From positions 248,001 to 312,000 of the forward strand of contig JAIWNF010000025.1 of NCBI GenBank assembly GCA_025093555.1: a stretch of 64,000 bases of DNA. The letters are read 5' to 3'. The notes under the pieces were generated by a model. The model was not told where the DNA came from and made no database searches. It saw nothing but the letters and a program-made list of their open reading frames with translations. The stretch comes from Circinella umbellata. Lineage: Eukaryota; Mucoromycota; Mucoromycetes; Mucorales; Lichtheimiaceae. Positions 36,003 through 46,566 of this stretch are shown one piece after another. Numbering within the stretch: position 1 is the first letter of the stretch; every line of letters starts with the position of its first letter. Made by a program: the position numbers and the translations under genes.

Positions 36003-39000
36003 TGGTTTGCGTTTAAAAATATAAAAATTTGGGGGGACAGAATGCAAAATTCTTATAATTTTTGTTGAATGAGTGTAATTTACGCCATCCAGTATAATTA
36101 GAAACTCGTCCAAAAAAAATATAGTGTCACAATGCTTGATTTCTACCACTTTTTAGCTTCCAACAGATTAAAGTAAAAGAAAAGAAAAGTCCATCTACAG
36201 TTGAGAAGTAGTATGTGACTATATACAAAAACAAAGTGGAAAACGAAATGATAAAAAATTGTATATATGAATAATATATAATAATTGGATTTCCAAAAAG
36301 CTTATTTACGTAGTTGACGAAAAATGAATCTTTAGAATCCCAGTTTGAACTACACACATCAGGTAATATATATCCAATTAATCTCGATCGGTAACTTAGG
36401 TTAACGTTAAACGTTCATGATAAATGTCTAACGTGGTTCATGATAACGTTTACGTACGATGTCTCACGAAAATGGGGGTAAAGCACCCTCTTTCTTCATT
36501 TCTCTCTCTCATTTTTGTTTCTTTATAATTTTTGTAATATGATGTGACAATGATAATATGTAAAGAATTAATATTATATATATGTGTGTATATATGTGGT
36601 TTTGAAATAATAATAATACTAATAATTGTATGACACTGTTTATAAGTAAAATGTAAAAATAATAACTATATATGAATGTGTATGAGAGAAACACGTACAA
36701 AGAGAAAATAAACGTAACTATGATATGAACAAATAGTGATGTTCGTGTTGGTGTTGGTGTTGATTTGATGGAATAGATGATGAGTAAGAATATTGTACAA
36801 ACCAGTTAGATTTGGGTGATAAGAAAATAAAGATAAAGATAAAATATATAATGTACATATCTCTTTGTGTTTTTTTCTTTTGCCTAGCAGAAAGAGAATG
36901 GAATAAAAAGGGACGAATAAAGAAGGGTAAAGATAAATGTATCCATATAGAATATATGTAGTTTACCTATTTGTTTGATTTTTAAGATGGTAAACTAAGA
37001 GATATTGCTAAATAAATAAGACACTCGTTCACGGCTTTTCACAATAGTAAGTCTTCAAAATCGTCTACCGTCAAGACGTCACCCATAACACAGCTCAGCA
37101 AGTTTTTGGTTGACCAAATCTGTAATCCGTTGTTTTTTGACACCGACGCACCAATCACCATTACTTTCCACACTAATAGTACTTGTTACAGAGCTTGTAT
37201 CAGATTCGGGGGTATCCTCTCGACAAAATACTTCGTTATTGCTGATTGGTAGCTCCAGATAGTGGACGGCATCTTGATAGACAATTTCACACATGATTTG
37301 AATCTTTTGGAAGCATATTAATATATTTCTCTAATTTTATTAAGAATACAAAAAGTTGATTACGGTTAATAATAAAATATAAACAAAAAAACATCCAGCT
37401 TTGTTCCTCGGCTTACTTGAAGGGATATCACGGTTGATAAAAATGATGCTGCTTGGGAGAAATAACCAGCTGTAGTAGGCAACGAGATTTTGCACCTTTG
37501 ATAATGGATATAATCTCCATGCTCTGTCATCTTGGATCCATGTACGATACGTTCCAAACCATGGAATTGGACACTTAATAATTCAATATGCTGAATCATT
37601 GTTGGGTAAGGAAGAAGTGATTGAATATGAAGTAATCTTTTTTTCAGCAAGTTTTTGTCCCTTCTGCATACCATCAAATATATTTTTCTGGTGCATCAGC
37701 CGATTTGTATTCACATGCAAAAAGATCACCATATTCTTTGTTAAATAGTAGCAAATCCACTTTAACATCTTTTTCCATTTGATCAAGTTTTTTCATTTTT
37801 TCCAAGTATTTAATAGCAGATGCATGGCATTCCGTTCTATAAAAAATAATAATAAACACTATTAGCTTATTTTGTATTGTTAATGATATTGATTTTTGAT
37901 TAGTTGAGCATATTTTACCGTTTAGTTTGGTATATATTATTGGTGAGAAATAGGGCATCAAATAATTCAGAATAAATATTAATTTGATACCAGCCTTCAT
38001 TATGAATAACATTTTTTAGGAGACCACTTTGCCAGATAAAAATTCTATTAAATATGATTATATATACAGACACCAATTAGCTTATCTATCTGACATGCAT
38101 TTGGGTGATAATAATAACTCTATCTATAAGACTTACAATTTTGAAAGTGCCAAGAACAAATACTTTTGAATACCTGAACCACCCACTAAAGGAATATTTT
38201 TTATTATAATTTCAATATCATTTATAGAGTCAGCCTTGGAAATGTTCAGTAATATTTCTCGTTCTTCTTTTTTGATGGCAATTTCTAACAGAACATCTAG
38301 TAATTTTTGGAGTTTTGGAATAGTCTTCTGGAATCGGTTAGGAAAAAACCCTGTTTTACAAAAGTCAAGTCTGTTCCTATTGCCACTATAACGATCACTA
38401 TAATAGTTATTATGATATGTTAGTTTTTGTATAATATTTAATCATTTAATGCTTTGGTAAATTAGATAAAATGTCAGGTATATATACTTACAAGTTTTCA
38501 CAAATGGCTCGTACGTACTTTATTTGAAAGTGAAAGATTGACAATATCATCATGATTAAGTCTTTTCTGTTTCTTATTTTTATGTTCCATATTTGCTGCA
38601 TTATGTGAGCGTTTATTTCGTAAGCTATGGTTGATAATTACTGCCTCTTCTGATGGAAGCTGACGACTGGTACTATTAGCAACTCCTTCTAGTTCATCTT
38701 GGCCACTACTACTTGCTACCATACCCCTTTCCAATCGAGTTCGACTACTAATTTGACATTTGTCTTGATAAACTTCACCTTCGAGCCTGTGTTCATAAAT
38801 TGCTTTTCTTGCTGTTGTGGAGAATAAGGATTAGTAAACGAGAAGTACAACATATTAATTAAAAAGATATAGTTTTGGTTTCTTCATAGTATATAAAGGT
38901 AAATTACCTTTTTTTTCTGTTCTTCATATATTATAGTTACAGCTTTCGAATCCGATACTTCACTACAACTTTTTCTCAATTTCTTCGTCTTGAAAAAAAG

Positions 39001-39286
39001 CTCTTTGTTGCTGTTGTTTTTGTCGAAATAATCAACGATATACATAAAATTATTTTTTATATGGAGAATATCATCACGCTTTTCTTGAGAGACCATGTAT
39101 TTCTTGAATATTATATTAACAATATCAATAACCTTCCATTTCTTGACATTTGTCGTTCGAATATATTTCTGGAATACTTTAAAAAGTTCTTCTTTATCTA
39201 TAAATTTTTATTTTTACAAGATCAGTACATGACTTTGTGGAGGTAACAATCCGTTGACAACAACCATTAAGGTAAATTTGTATTAT
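36003..39286. repeat. Left arm of large imperfect inverted duplication
   Basis: Read on the minus strand, this arm matches 41574-46274 over its whole length, in both coding and flanking parts. Matching flank words at the outer edge include TATTTTTAAACGCA; further in, GTATATAGTCACATACTACTTCTCAAC, split as GTATATAGTCACATACTACT and TCTCAAC. Inner edge words include AATACAAATTTACCT and TTGTCAACGG. The arm is about 3.28 kb versus 4.70 kb for the partner. The difference is accounted for by four insertions in the right arm. Confidence 0.8.
37079..39210 (-). pseudogene. Left copy: multi-exon gene with candidate PD-(D/E)XK motif, frameshifted
   Basis: Exons on the minus strand are recognisable: about 39208-38907 (DKEELFKVFQKYI to IIYEEQKKK), 38815-38490, 38400-38135 (intact), 38040-37918, 37836-37640, 37640-37430 and 37315-37079. 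The middle carries VDLLLFNKEYGD followed by FACEYK, an E-x-K after a hydrophobic strand with an aspartate about 15 residues earlier, as in PD-(D/E)XK nucleases. The E-x-K is kept in the right copy. Lesions: a four-base GTAC duplication near 38513, and one-base frame changes in two A-runs near 37682 and 37643. The A-run changes could be assembly errors; with them corrected only one lesion would remain. The family is unknown to me. Similar multi-exon proteins are amplified in Mucoromycota, from general knowledge. Confidence 0.6.
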
Positions 39287-41573
39287 GGTGCATTTCACTT
39301 GCAATCGCCAATAATTTCCACTGGTTTCTAGAGGCTTCAGCTTCACACTAAATCAATATTTTCTAAATCCACACTTTAAGTATTATTTTAAGCTTATTAT
39401 AAACAGTTATTAAAGTTTAGAAAGTTGTAAAAATGTTTTAAAAAAAAGCTGAAGCTTGTCAAAGTTGGTCGGTCATAGCCCATTTCTGACGATTTTGGCT
39501 GGGCAAAAGACAAAATTGAAAGATGAAAACTACATATCGGAAGTTCTTAAGCATAGGTGGAACAAATCACGTGATATGAGTAGTAGGTGAAAATTTTAGA
39601 ATGAGCTGTATCACAGTATAATATGTGTCTTTTTGATGATTACGGATTACTTCAGTCTCTCCAGAAGAAATACTTCTTTGTTGACTCGTCGAGAATTTTA
39701 AAAAATTAAAAAAGGGTACTTATGCTTATATGACATCTGACTAACGTAAGTATGGATGTATAAATTGGATGTCTGCACTGATCAAAACCCACCAACATTG
39801 AAAATGCCATCTGTTTCTTTTACAAAGTTTTCTAATGTTTTCTTCTTCTGTTATTAATATAATCTAGAACTACTTTGGATTCCGCGGTCCATATTGCAAG
39901 GAGCTTCCTTGGTGAACAGGACCAGAATTGCTGTTCTTTGTCAACTCGTCGAATTTTAAAATTATGAGGGTATGTTTGTTCAGAGAAGAACAAGATGAGC
40001 TACTCGGTGTATTCAGGTGTATGGTTAAGGCTTTGACCTTATCTCTCTCCCTGTTATACTTGCTCTGGAGTGCCCGTAATGACTTGATCAGATAAGGACC
40101 TCTTATGATAGAGTAGTTGGGCTTCTCGGTGTATTCAGGTGCATGGTTAGGGCTTTGACCCTCTCTCTCTCCCTGTTATATTTGCTCTGGAGTGCCCGTA
40201 ATGGCTTGATCAGATAAGGACCTCTTATGATAGAGTAGTTGGGCTTCTCGGTGTATTCAGGTGCATGGTTAGGGCTTTGACCCTCTCTCTCTCCCTGTTA
40301 TACTTGCTCTGGAGTGCCTGTAATGGCTTGATCAGATAAGGACCTCTTATGATAGAGTAATGCCCCATTTTCATTGTCTGCCAACATAAAAATGCCATCT
40401 GTTCTTCTCAAAGCTTTCTTGTTTTGGTTTCTAATTAAATGTCTACTTTTTACTAATGTTTTCTTTATTAATATTATAATTATTATGTTATTATTATTGT
40501 TATTGTTATTTTTAATATAATCTGGGAGCTGCTTTGAAACTAATGGTGCGAACGAATCGTCTTGTCAAGTGTCTTTTTTTTCTGGTGTGGAAGGATAGTT
40601 GGATTTTTAAAAAAGACGACCAAGAGAAACATGATTTCTTGATGAACAAGGCTAGGATTACTGCCCTTTCTGATCGCTTGCCATAATATAGAAAATTCGA
40701 TTATATCTTATGTTTTATACCACCTTTGTAATAATAAAGTATTATTCAACCGAAGACCAGAACCATTTAAAAATAGGATATTAAATGCAGTTATGTGTGA
40801 GAGGAGAATGGTATACTATTACTACACTACTAGGCGGTTTCATTTGGATGACAATGGTGTATCATCCAATGACACAGCTTTCAGTTCAACATACTATTAA
40901 CACACCTCCCACCTTTATTATTTCAACATTCATCAGCATAACCTTCTCCGCCTTCTATTAATCTCATTTTATTTCTTACCAGTATCACTCTTGTATTTAA
41001 TTTCCTATCTTGACTGTTTCCAGAGCACACATACACACACATTCTTTTATGCCTCAAACAGCACTTTTTCAATTACAGGTTTTCAGAAACCATTTGGTGC
41101 TACAACAACATTCTCCCCTTTGATTACAAAAAACCATGACGGTGTTTGGCGTTGCAAGATTCGGTTCAAGCCTTTCGTTGAGTACTACCCAGATCTACAA
41201 GACCACTTGTGTTTCGGATCTACTAGAGAACGTTAAATCAAACACTTCAACACATGATCGAGTATTTCCACTCGCAATTGTACCTGGCGTTCACGATTTC
41301 ACGTCTCGTGTTATTTATGGTAATTCCTTTTTTTTTATTCTGAGCAAAGTGGCGACGCATTCATAAGTAGATTATGTACTAACGATAACAAGCTCGATAA
41401 AGGTGAATTCGGTCATTAAAAGATTTTGTTCAGACGGAAATGTCGAAGTGCTTCTTTCAATTGTGTCGATCATAACTTTATAAATGTCCTCTTGGAACTA
41501 CCGGTATGACTACTACCTCTTCTGAAACAGAATATTACAACACTTTTTTTTGTTCAAGTTACTTTAAGAAACA
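39287..41573. other. Spacer between the inverted arms
   Basis: About 2.3 kb without an intact gene. It holds a 3 x 122 bp tandem repeat, an older degenerate direct duplication (about 39785-39985 against 40378-40690, sharing AAAATGCCATCTGTT and TAATATAATCT), and an exon-like frame at 41136-41320 ending in a GT donor (PLAIVPGVHDFTSRVIYG). Confidence 0.55.
40003..40359. repeat. Tandem repeat, 122 bp unit, about three copies
   Basis: Units start at 40003, 40125 and 40247, each beginning CTCGGTGTATTCAGGTG and containing CTCTCTCCCTGTTATA and GATCAGATAAGGACCTC. The second and third copies differ at only a few positions; the first is more diverged. The third copy stops after GATAGAGTA. Confidence 0.95.
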
Positions 41574-41991
41574 AGTAATACAAATTTACCTCAGTGTTTG
41601 TCAACGGAATGTTATCTCCACAAAGTCAATGCACTGAGTTTGTAAAAATAATAATGATCTTTTTGAAGTATTTCAAAGATTTACTCAAACAACAAATGTA
41701 AAGAAATGGAAGGTTATGGATATCGTTAATTTGATATTCAAGAAATATATGGTCTTTCAAGAAACGTGTGATGATATTCTCTATATAAGAAATAATTTTA
41801 TGTATTCGTTGATCCTTTCGACAAAAACAACGAAAAAAGGAGCTTCTTTCAAGATGAAGAAATCGAGAAAAAGTTGTAGTGAAGAATTGGATTCGAAAGC
41901 TGTAATTATATTATATGAAGAACAGAAAAAAAAGTAATCTACCTTTACATATAATGAAGAAACTAAAAATACTTTTGCTTTTAATAAATAC

Positions 41992-42265
41992 TAGCGATCC
42001 CTCTTCCACTTCGCTCGACCGAATGAGCCACTTCGCTTCGCTTCGTGTCATTCAACGGTTCCACGTCGCAAGGGGTACCCCCCCTTGACTCGTACATTAG
42101 GGGCAAGCCCCCAAACTCCCGGTTGACTATGCATCAAAAGCTGGATTCAAGGTACGATACAAAAATATTATGTTGTGGAAAGCTACCTTGTGTAATAATG
42201 ATGTTTATTTGGTGTTTCCATAGTGGAACTTTCTTGTTTGGATTTACAGAATCTAAAACTTTTAG
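41992..42265. mobile_element. GC-rich insertion, probable mobile element
   Basis: Absent from the left arm, where the intron reads straight through. The insert contains repetitive, GC-rich and hairpin-forming words (CACTTCGCTTCGCTTCG, GGGGTACCCCCC, GGGGCAAGCCCCC), unlike the surrounding AT-rich DNA. Ends are approximate; CTAAAAATACTTTT on the left and CTAAAACTTTTA on the right may be a target duplication. Confidence 0.5.
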
Positions 42266-42886
42266 TAGTATATACGTTGTACTTCTCGTTTATTAATCTT
42301 TATTTTCCACAACAGCGAGAAAAAGCGATTTATGAACACAGGCTCGAAGGTGAAGTTTACCAGGACAAAGAATGTCAAATTAATAGTCTAACTCGATTGG
42401 AAAAGAGTATTGTATTGAGTATTGGTAGCCAAGATGGGCTGGAAGGAATGGCCAGTAGTACCAGGTGTAAGGGGCGGTAACCACCAACCGTAGCTTGCAA
42501 AATAAACGCTCACATAATGGAGCAAATATGGACCATCAAAATAAGAAGCAGAAAACGCACAAACCTGGTAATATTGTCAATCTCTCATTTTCTGATAAAG
42601 TACGATCCATTTGTGAAAACCTGCTAGTGTTTATACCAAAGCATCAAGTAATTAAATATTATACAAAAACTAACAGATTATAATAACTATTATAATAACT
42701 GTTATAGTAAGTAAGAACAAGTTTGACTTCTCTGTAAACCAGGATTTTTCTAACCGATTTCAGAAGACTACATCAAAACTCCAGAAATTACTAGATGTCC
42801 ATTAAAAGTTGTCATTAAAAAAAAAGAACGAGAAATGTTACTGAGCATTTCCAAGGCTGATTCTACAAATGATATTGAAGTTATAA

Positions 42887-43007
42887 CAAAGGGGTTAGAA
42901 GGTTGCTCTCCCACGAGCCGCCAAACCGCAGCTTCAGAGGGGCTGACACCTCGAAGCGAAGCGGAGGGGCTCAACCCACAAAGGTGCGAAGGTGAAGAAG
43001 GCTCGTT
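42887..43007. mobile_element. 121 bp GC-rich element with target-site duplication
   Basis: The insertion is bounded by GAAGTTATAA (42877-42886) and GAAATTATAA (43008-43017). The left arm has a single GAAATTATAA at the matching place, so the empty site is known. The body is GC-rich (CACGAGCCGCCAAACCGC; CTCGAAGCGAAGCGGAGGGG) and shares the CGAAGCGAAG motif, inverted, with the insert at 41992-42265. No coding frame, no obvious terminal inverted repeats. Confidence 0.75.
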
Positions 43008-43644
43008 GAAATTATAATAAAAGATATTCCTTTGGTGGTTGGTTCAGGTCTTCGAAAGTATTTGTTCCTGGCACTTTTCATTCAAAATTGTAAGTCTTAT
43101 AGATAGAGCTATTATCATTACCCAAATACATGTTAGATAGATTAGCTAATTCATATCTGCATATATATGTGTATTTACGTAATAGAACTATTACATATTC
43201 AGCAACGCGGCCTTCTCAAAAATGTTATTCATAATGAAGGCTGTTATCAAATTGATCTTTATTTTAAACTATTCGATGCCGTATTTCTCACTAATAATAT
43301 AATACGTAGCAAACTAAAGGGTAAGATATGCTCAACTAATTATTATTACGTAACAATACAAAATAAACTAATAAGGCTCATTATTTTTTATAGAACGCAA
43401 TGCCATGCAGATGCTATCAAGTACTTGAAAAAAATTGAATAAACTTGATCAAAAGGAAAAAGATGCTGCATTGGATTTGCTACTATTTAACAAAGAATAC
43501 GGTGATTTTTTTGCATGTGAAGACAAACCGGCTGATACACCAGAAAACGATATTATCGATAATACGCAGAAGGGACAAAAACTTGCTAGAAAACGATTGC
43601 TTCATGTTCAATCAATTCTTGCTTACCCAACAATGATCCAGCAT

Positions 43645-43854
43645 GTTGCCGATTAGGTAATATTACCAGAAAAAACTGAAGTCATAAACTTGAGCTGTGC
43701 AAGTCTCAGCAGTATAAAAAGCTAGCAAAGCTTGGTAAATAAAAAAAATAACTTCTTTTTCACTCTTTCTTCACTTTTCGTTTTCTCTTTACTGTATCAT
43801 TCCTGATCTAAAAGAAACTCTATTATAGACTCGGTCTTAGCCTATAGCACAACA
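43645..43854. mobile_element. 210 bp insertion of unknown type
   Basis: Splits the exon after the histidine of PTMIQH. The left arm reads CAGCATATTGAA without interruption; here CAGCAT and CAACAT flank the insert, a possible 6 bp target duplication. No terminal inverted repeat or tRNA-like box is evident. Confidence 0.5.
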
Positions 43855-44778
43855 TATTGAAATGTTAAGTGCCCAATTCCATGGTTTGGAACTTGTCATA
43901 TATGGGTCTAAGATGACAGAGCATGGAGGGTATACCCATTATCAAAAATGCAAAACCTCGTTGCCTACCACAGCTGGTTATTTTTCTCAAGCGGTATTAT
44001 TTTTATCAACCGTGCTTTTCCTTCAAGTAAGTCGAGGAACAGAACAGGATTTTTCTTTTTTTGGTATATTCTATTATTAACCGTAATCAACTTTAAATAT
44101 TTTTATCAAAATTATAGGAATATATTGATATGTTTCCAAAAGATTCAAATTATATGTGAAACTCCCTATCAAGATACTGTCCACTATCTGGAACTACCAA
44201 GCAAACAGCAATAACAAAACATTTTGTCGAGAGGATACCCTTGAATCTAATACAAGCTTTGTTATAAGTACTATTAGTATGGAAAGTAACGGTGATTGGT
44301 GCGTCCATGCCAAAAGACAAAGGATTACAGATTTAATCAACCAAAAACTTGCTGAGCTGTGTTGTGGGTGACGTCTTGACGGTAGACGATTTTGAAGACT
44401 TACTATGTGAAAAGCCGTGAACGAGTGTCTTATTTATTTAGCAATATCTCTTAGGTTACCACCTTAAAAATCAAACAAGTAGATAAAATACATATCTTCT
44501 ATATGAATTCCTTAATTTTCACCCCCATTTTATTCGTCCCTTTTTATCCCATTCACTTTCTGTTAGCCAAAAGAGAAAAAAACAGAAAGAGATATATACA
44601 TTATTATATATTTTATCTTTATCTTTATTTTCTTATCACCCAAAGCTAACTGGTTTGTACAATTTTTTTACTCGTCATCTATTCCATCAACACCGACACC
44701 GACATTCCCATTTGTTCATATCATAGTTACGTTTATTTTCTCTTTTGTACGTGTTTTTCTCTCACACATTCATATATA

Positions 44779-45604
44779 CAGAGGGTCTTCGTTAGTTTTA
44801 TATCCGTTAATTTCACCAAAAATCAAGGAATGGTAAAAACAACACAAGACATTTTTCACAATCCTGTTTACTTCATTTCCATAGCAACTAGTGGAATTGA
44901 ATCGTTAACGGACATAATAAAAAAAATATTTATGTGATAAACATAATGATTACACGTAGATTATTATGAAGGATGGACTGCTTTTCTGTTACGTACCTCT
45001 GTTGCATGTTTTTCATGGAAGTCTATATACGTACAATTTTTATTCGCTTGTTAATTTTCACACTTTAATTCTTTGAATATTGTACTAATGTTACGTGTCT
45101 TAAACAAATTGAACTCATTCATTTTTATTCTGTACGTATTACCAGTGATCAATTCGTTATGGTTTATGGGTGAAGTCTTTTCCATCTTCTCAGCCAGCAT
45201 AACCATACTGCTCAGCTGTCAAGAAGTTAATTTGTGATTCGGTTGGTGTCATTTTGATACATATAGAGCAAATTTATATGATAGCGATTGGAGATAAAAA
45301 GAAAATAAATATGTTTGCAGCTCTTGGGACCATATATAGTTTCTTTTTTAAAAAAAATGTTAAGGATGTACTCAAATAAAAAAAATTGAGTGTCTTAACA
45401 ACGCATAAAGAACAAGCGCATAGATTATTTACATATTAATTAATACTTAGATATTTTAAAAGATATACGTAGTGGTCTGAAGTGTTCAATATATGCACAT
45501 TCGTCGGAAAAAAAAATTAATAGTAATCCGTTAATATTTTCACACCCCTTTATTTTCACAAAAAAAATGAAAAACGTCCCTATGAAATTAACGAGGACCC
45601 TCCG
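44779..45604. mobile_element. 826 bp TIR element (MITE), TA-flanked, with known empty site
   Basis: The left end is CAGAGGGTCTTCGTTAGTTT; the right end on the minus strand is CGGAGGGTCCTCGTTAATTT. TA flanks both ends (44777-44778 and 45605-45606). The left arm of the inverted duplication carries the uninterrupted flank ATATATAGTTATTATTTTTAC once (cut here as ATATATAGTTATTATTTTT), proving insertion. No transposase frame. Shares GTTAATTTCA terminal words with the element at 26350-26871. Confidence 0.85.
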
Positions 45605-46566
45605 TAGTCATTATTTTTACATTTTAGTTATAAACAGTGTCATATAAATATTATTATTATTATTTCAAAGCCACAACATATTGGATATCTATATACATAA
45701 TATCAATTTTTTTATTATTATTGTCACATCATATTACAAAAAATTACAAAAATCAAAATGAGAGAGAGAAATGAAGAAAGAGAGTGTTTTACCGCCATTT
45801 TCGTGACCCATCGTAAACGTTATGGTGAACCACGTTAGCGTTTAATGTTTAACGTTAACCTAAGTTGTCGATCGATACATATTACATGGGTAGTTTATAC
45901 TGGGATTCCGAAATGTACCTTTCGTCAACTAAACAAGCTTTTTGGAAATCCAGTTATTATATATTGCGTATTCATGTATACAATTTATTATCATTTCATT
46001 TTCTACCTTATTTTTGTATATAGTCACATACTACTTCTCAACCGTAGATGGGCATTTTTTTTCTTTTACTTTAATCTGGTTGGGAGCTAAAAAGTGGTGG
46101 ATATCAAGCAGTATGACACTATATTTTTTTTTGAATGAGTTTCTGATCATTATATTATACTGGATGGCGTAAATTACATTCATTCGACAAAAATTATATA
46201 AATCTTCCAAGAATTTCACCAATGAAATTGGCTTAACCCCCCCCCCCCAAATTTTATATTTTTAAACGCACACTTTGCTATGTAACTATACTGAAAATGT
46301 GACTAAATCGGAAACTGTGTCACACTACAAGGAGAAAAAATATTATGTAAAAAGGGAGCACTTATAAAAAGAGGAAGATTTTCGTTATGTGTAATAATCC
46401 TTTATTATTTTGTGAACTAATGATCACATCCTTTTTTTTTTGACATTTTTTTTTAAAAAAACCTAACCATGTTTACTACAGACTTTTTTTTTAAGCATAG
46501 AAATGATGACGCTAATTAATACACGGAATGACAATTATCTAGTCATCTGATCAAAAAATTTCTTTT

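Larger units (their letters stand above)
41600..44371 (+). pseudogene. Right copy of the candidate PD-(D/E)XK gene, disrupted
   Basis: Plus-strand exons parallel the left copy: KKYMVFQETCDDILYIRNNF, EQKKK at 41935, YEHRLEGEVYQDKECQ near 42330, NKRSHNGANMDHQNKKQK near 42500, VIHNEGCYQIDLYFKLFDA near 43225, LDLLLFNKEYGDFFACEDK near 43470, LVIYGSKMTEHGGY near 43890, and QRITDLINQKLAELCCG ending 44371. Lesions unique to this copy are a GC-rich insert in an intron (41992-42265), a 121 bp insertion in an exon (42887-43007), a frame change near 43436, a 210 bp insertion after PTMIQH (43645-43854), and loss of the start of the exon at 42770. It is clearly non-functional as drawn, although the E-x-K region reads through. 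Confidence 0.75.
41574..46274. repeat. Right arm of large imperfect inverted duplication
   Basis: Inverted partner of 36003-39286. Coding and flanking parts align throughout, interrupted by insertions at about 41992-42265, 42887-43007, 43645-43854 and 44779-45604. A 12-base C run near 46240 replaces a six-G run (on the plus strand) in the left arm. Confidence 0.8.

Noticed and set aside
40003..40359. CRISPR-like array
   Set aside because: Direct tandem repeats of 122 bp with no spacers, in a eukaryotic nuclear context.
45845..46172. Plus-strand frames in the right arm and the matching minus frames at 36127-36357
   Set aside because: Similar because of the inverted duplication, but hydrophobic, low in complexity and not conserved in frame; treated as duplicated noncoding flank.
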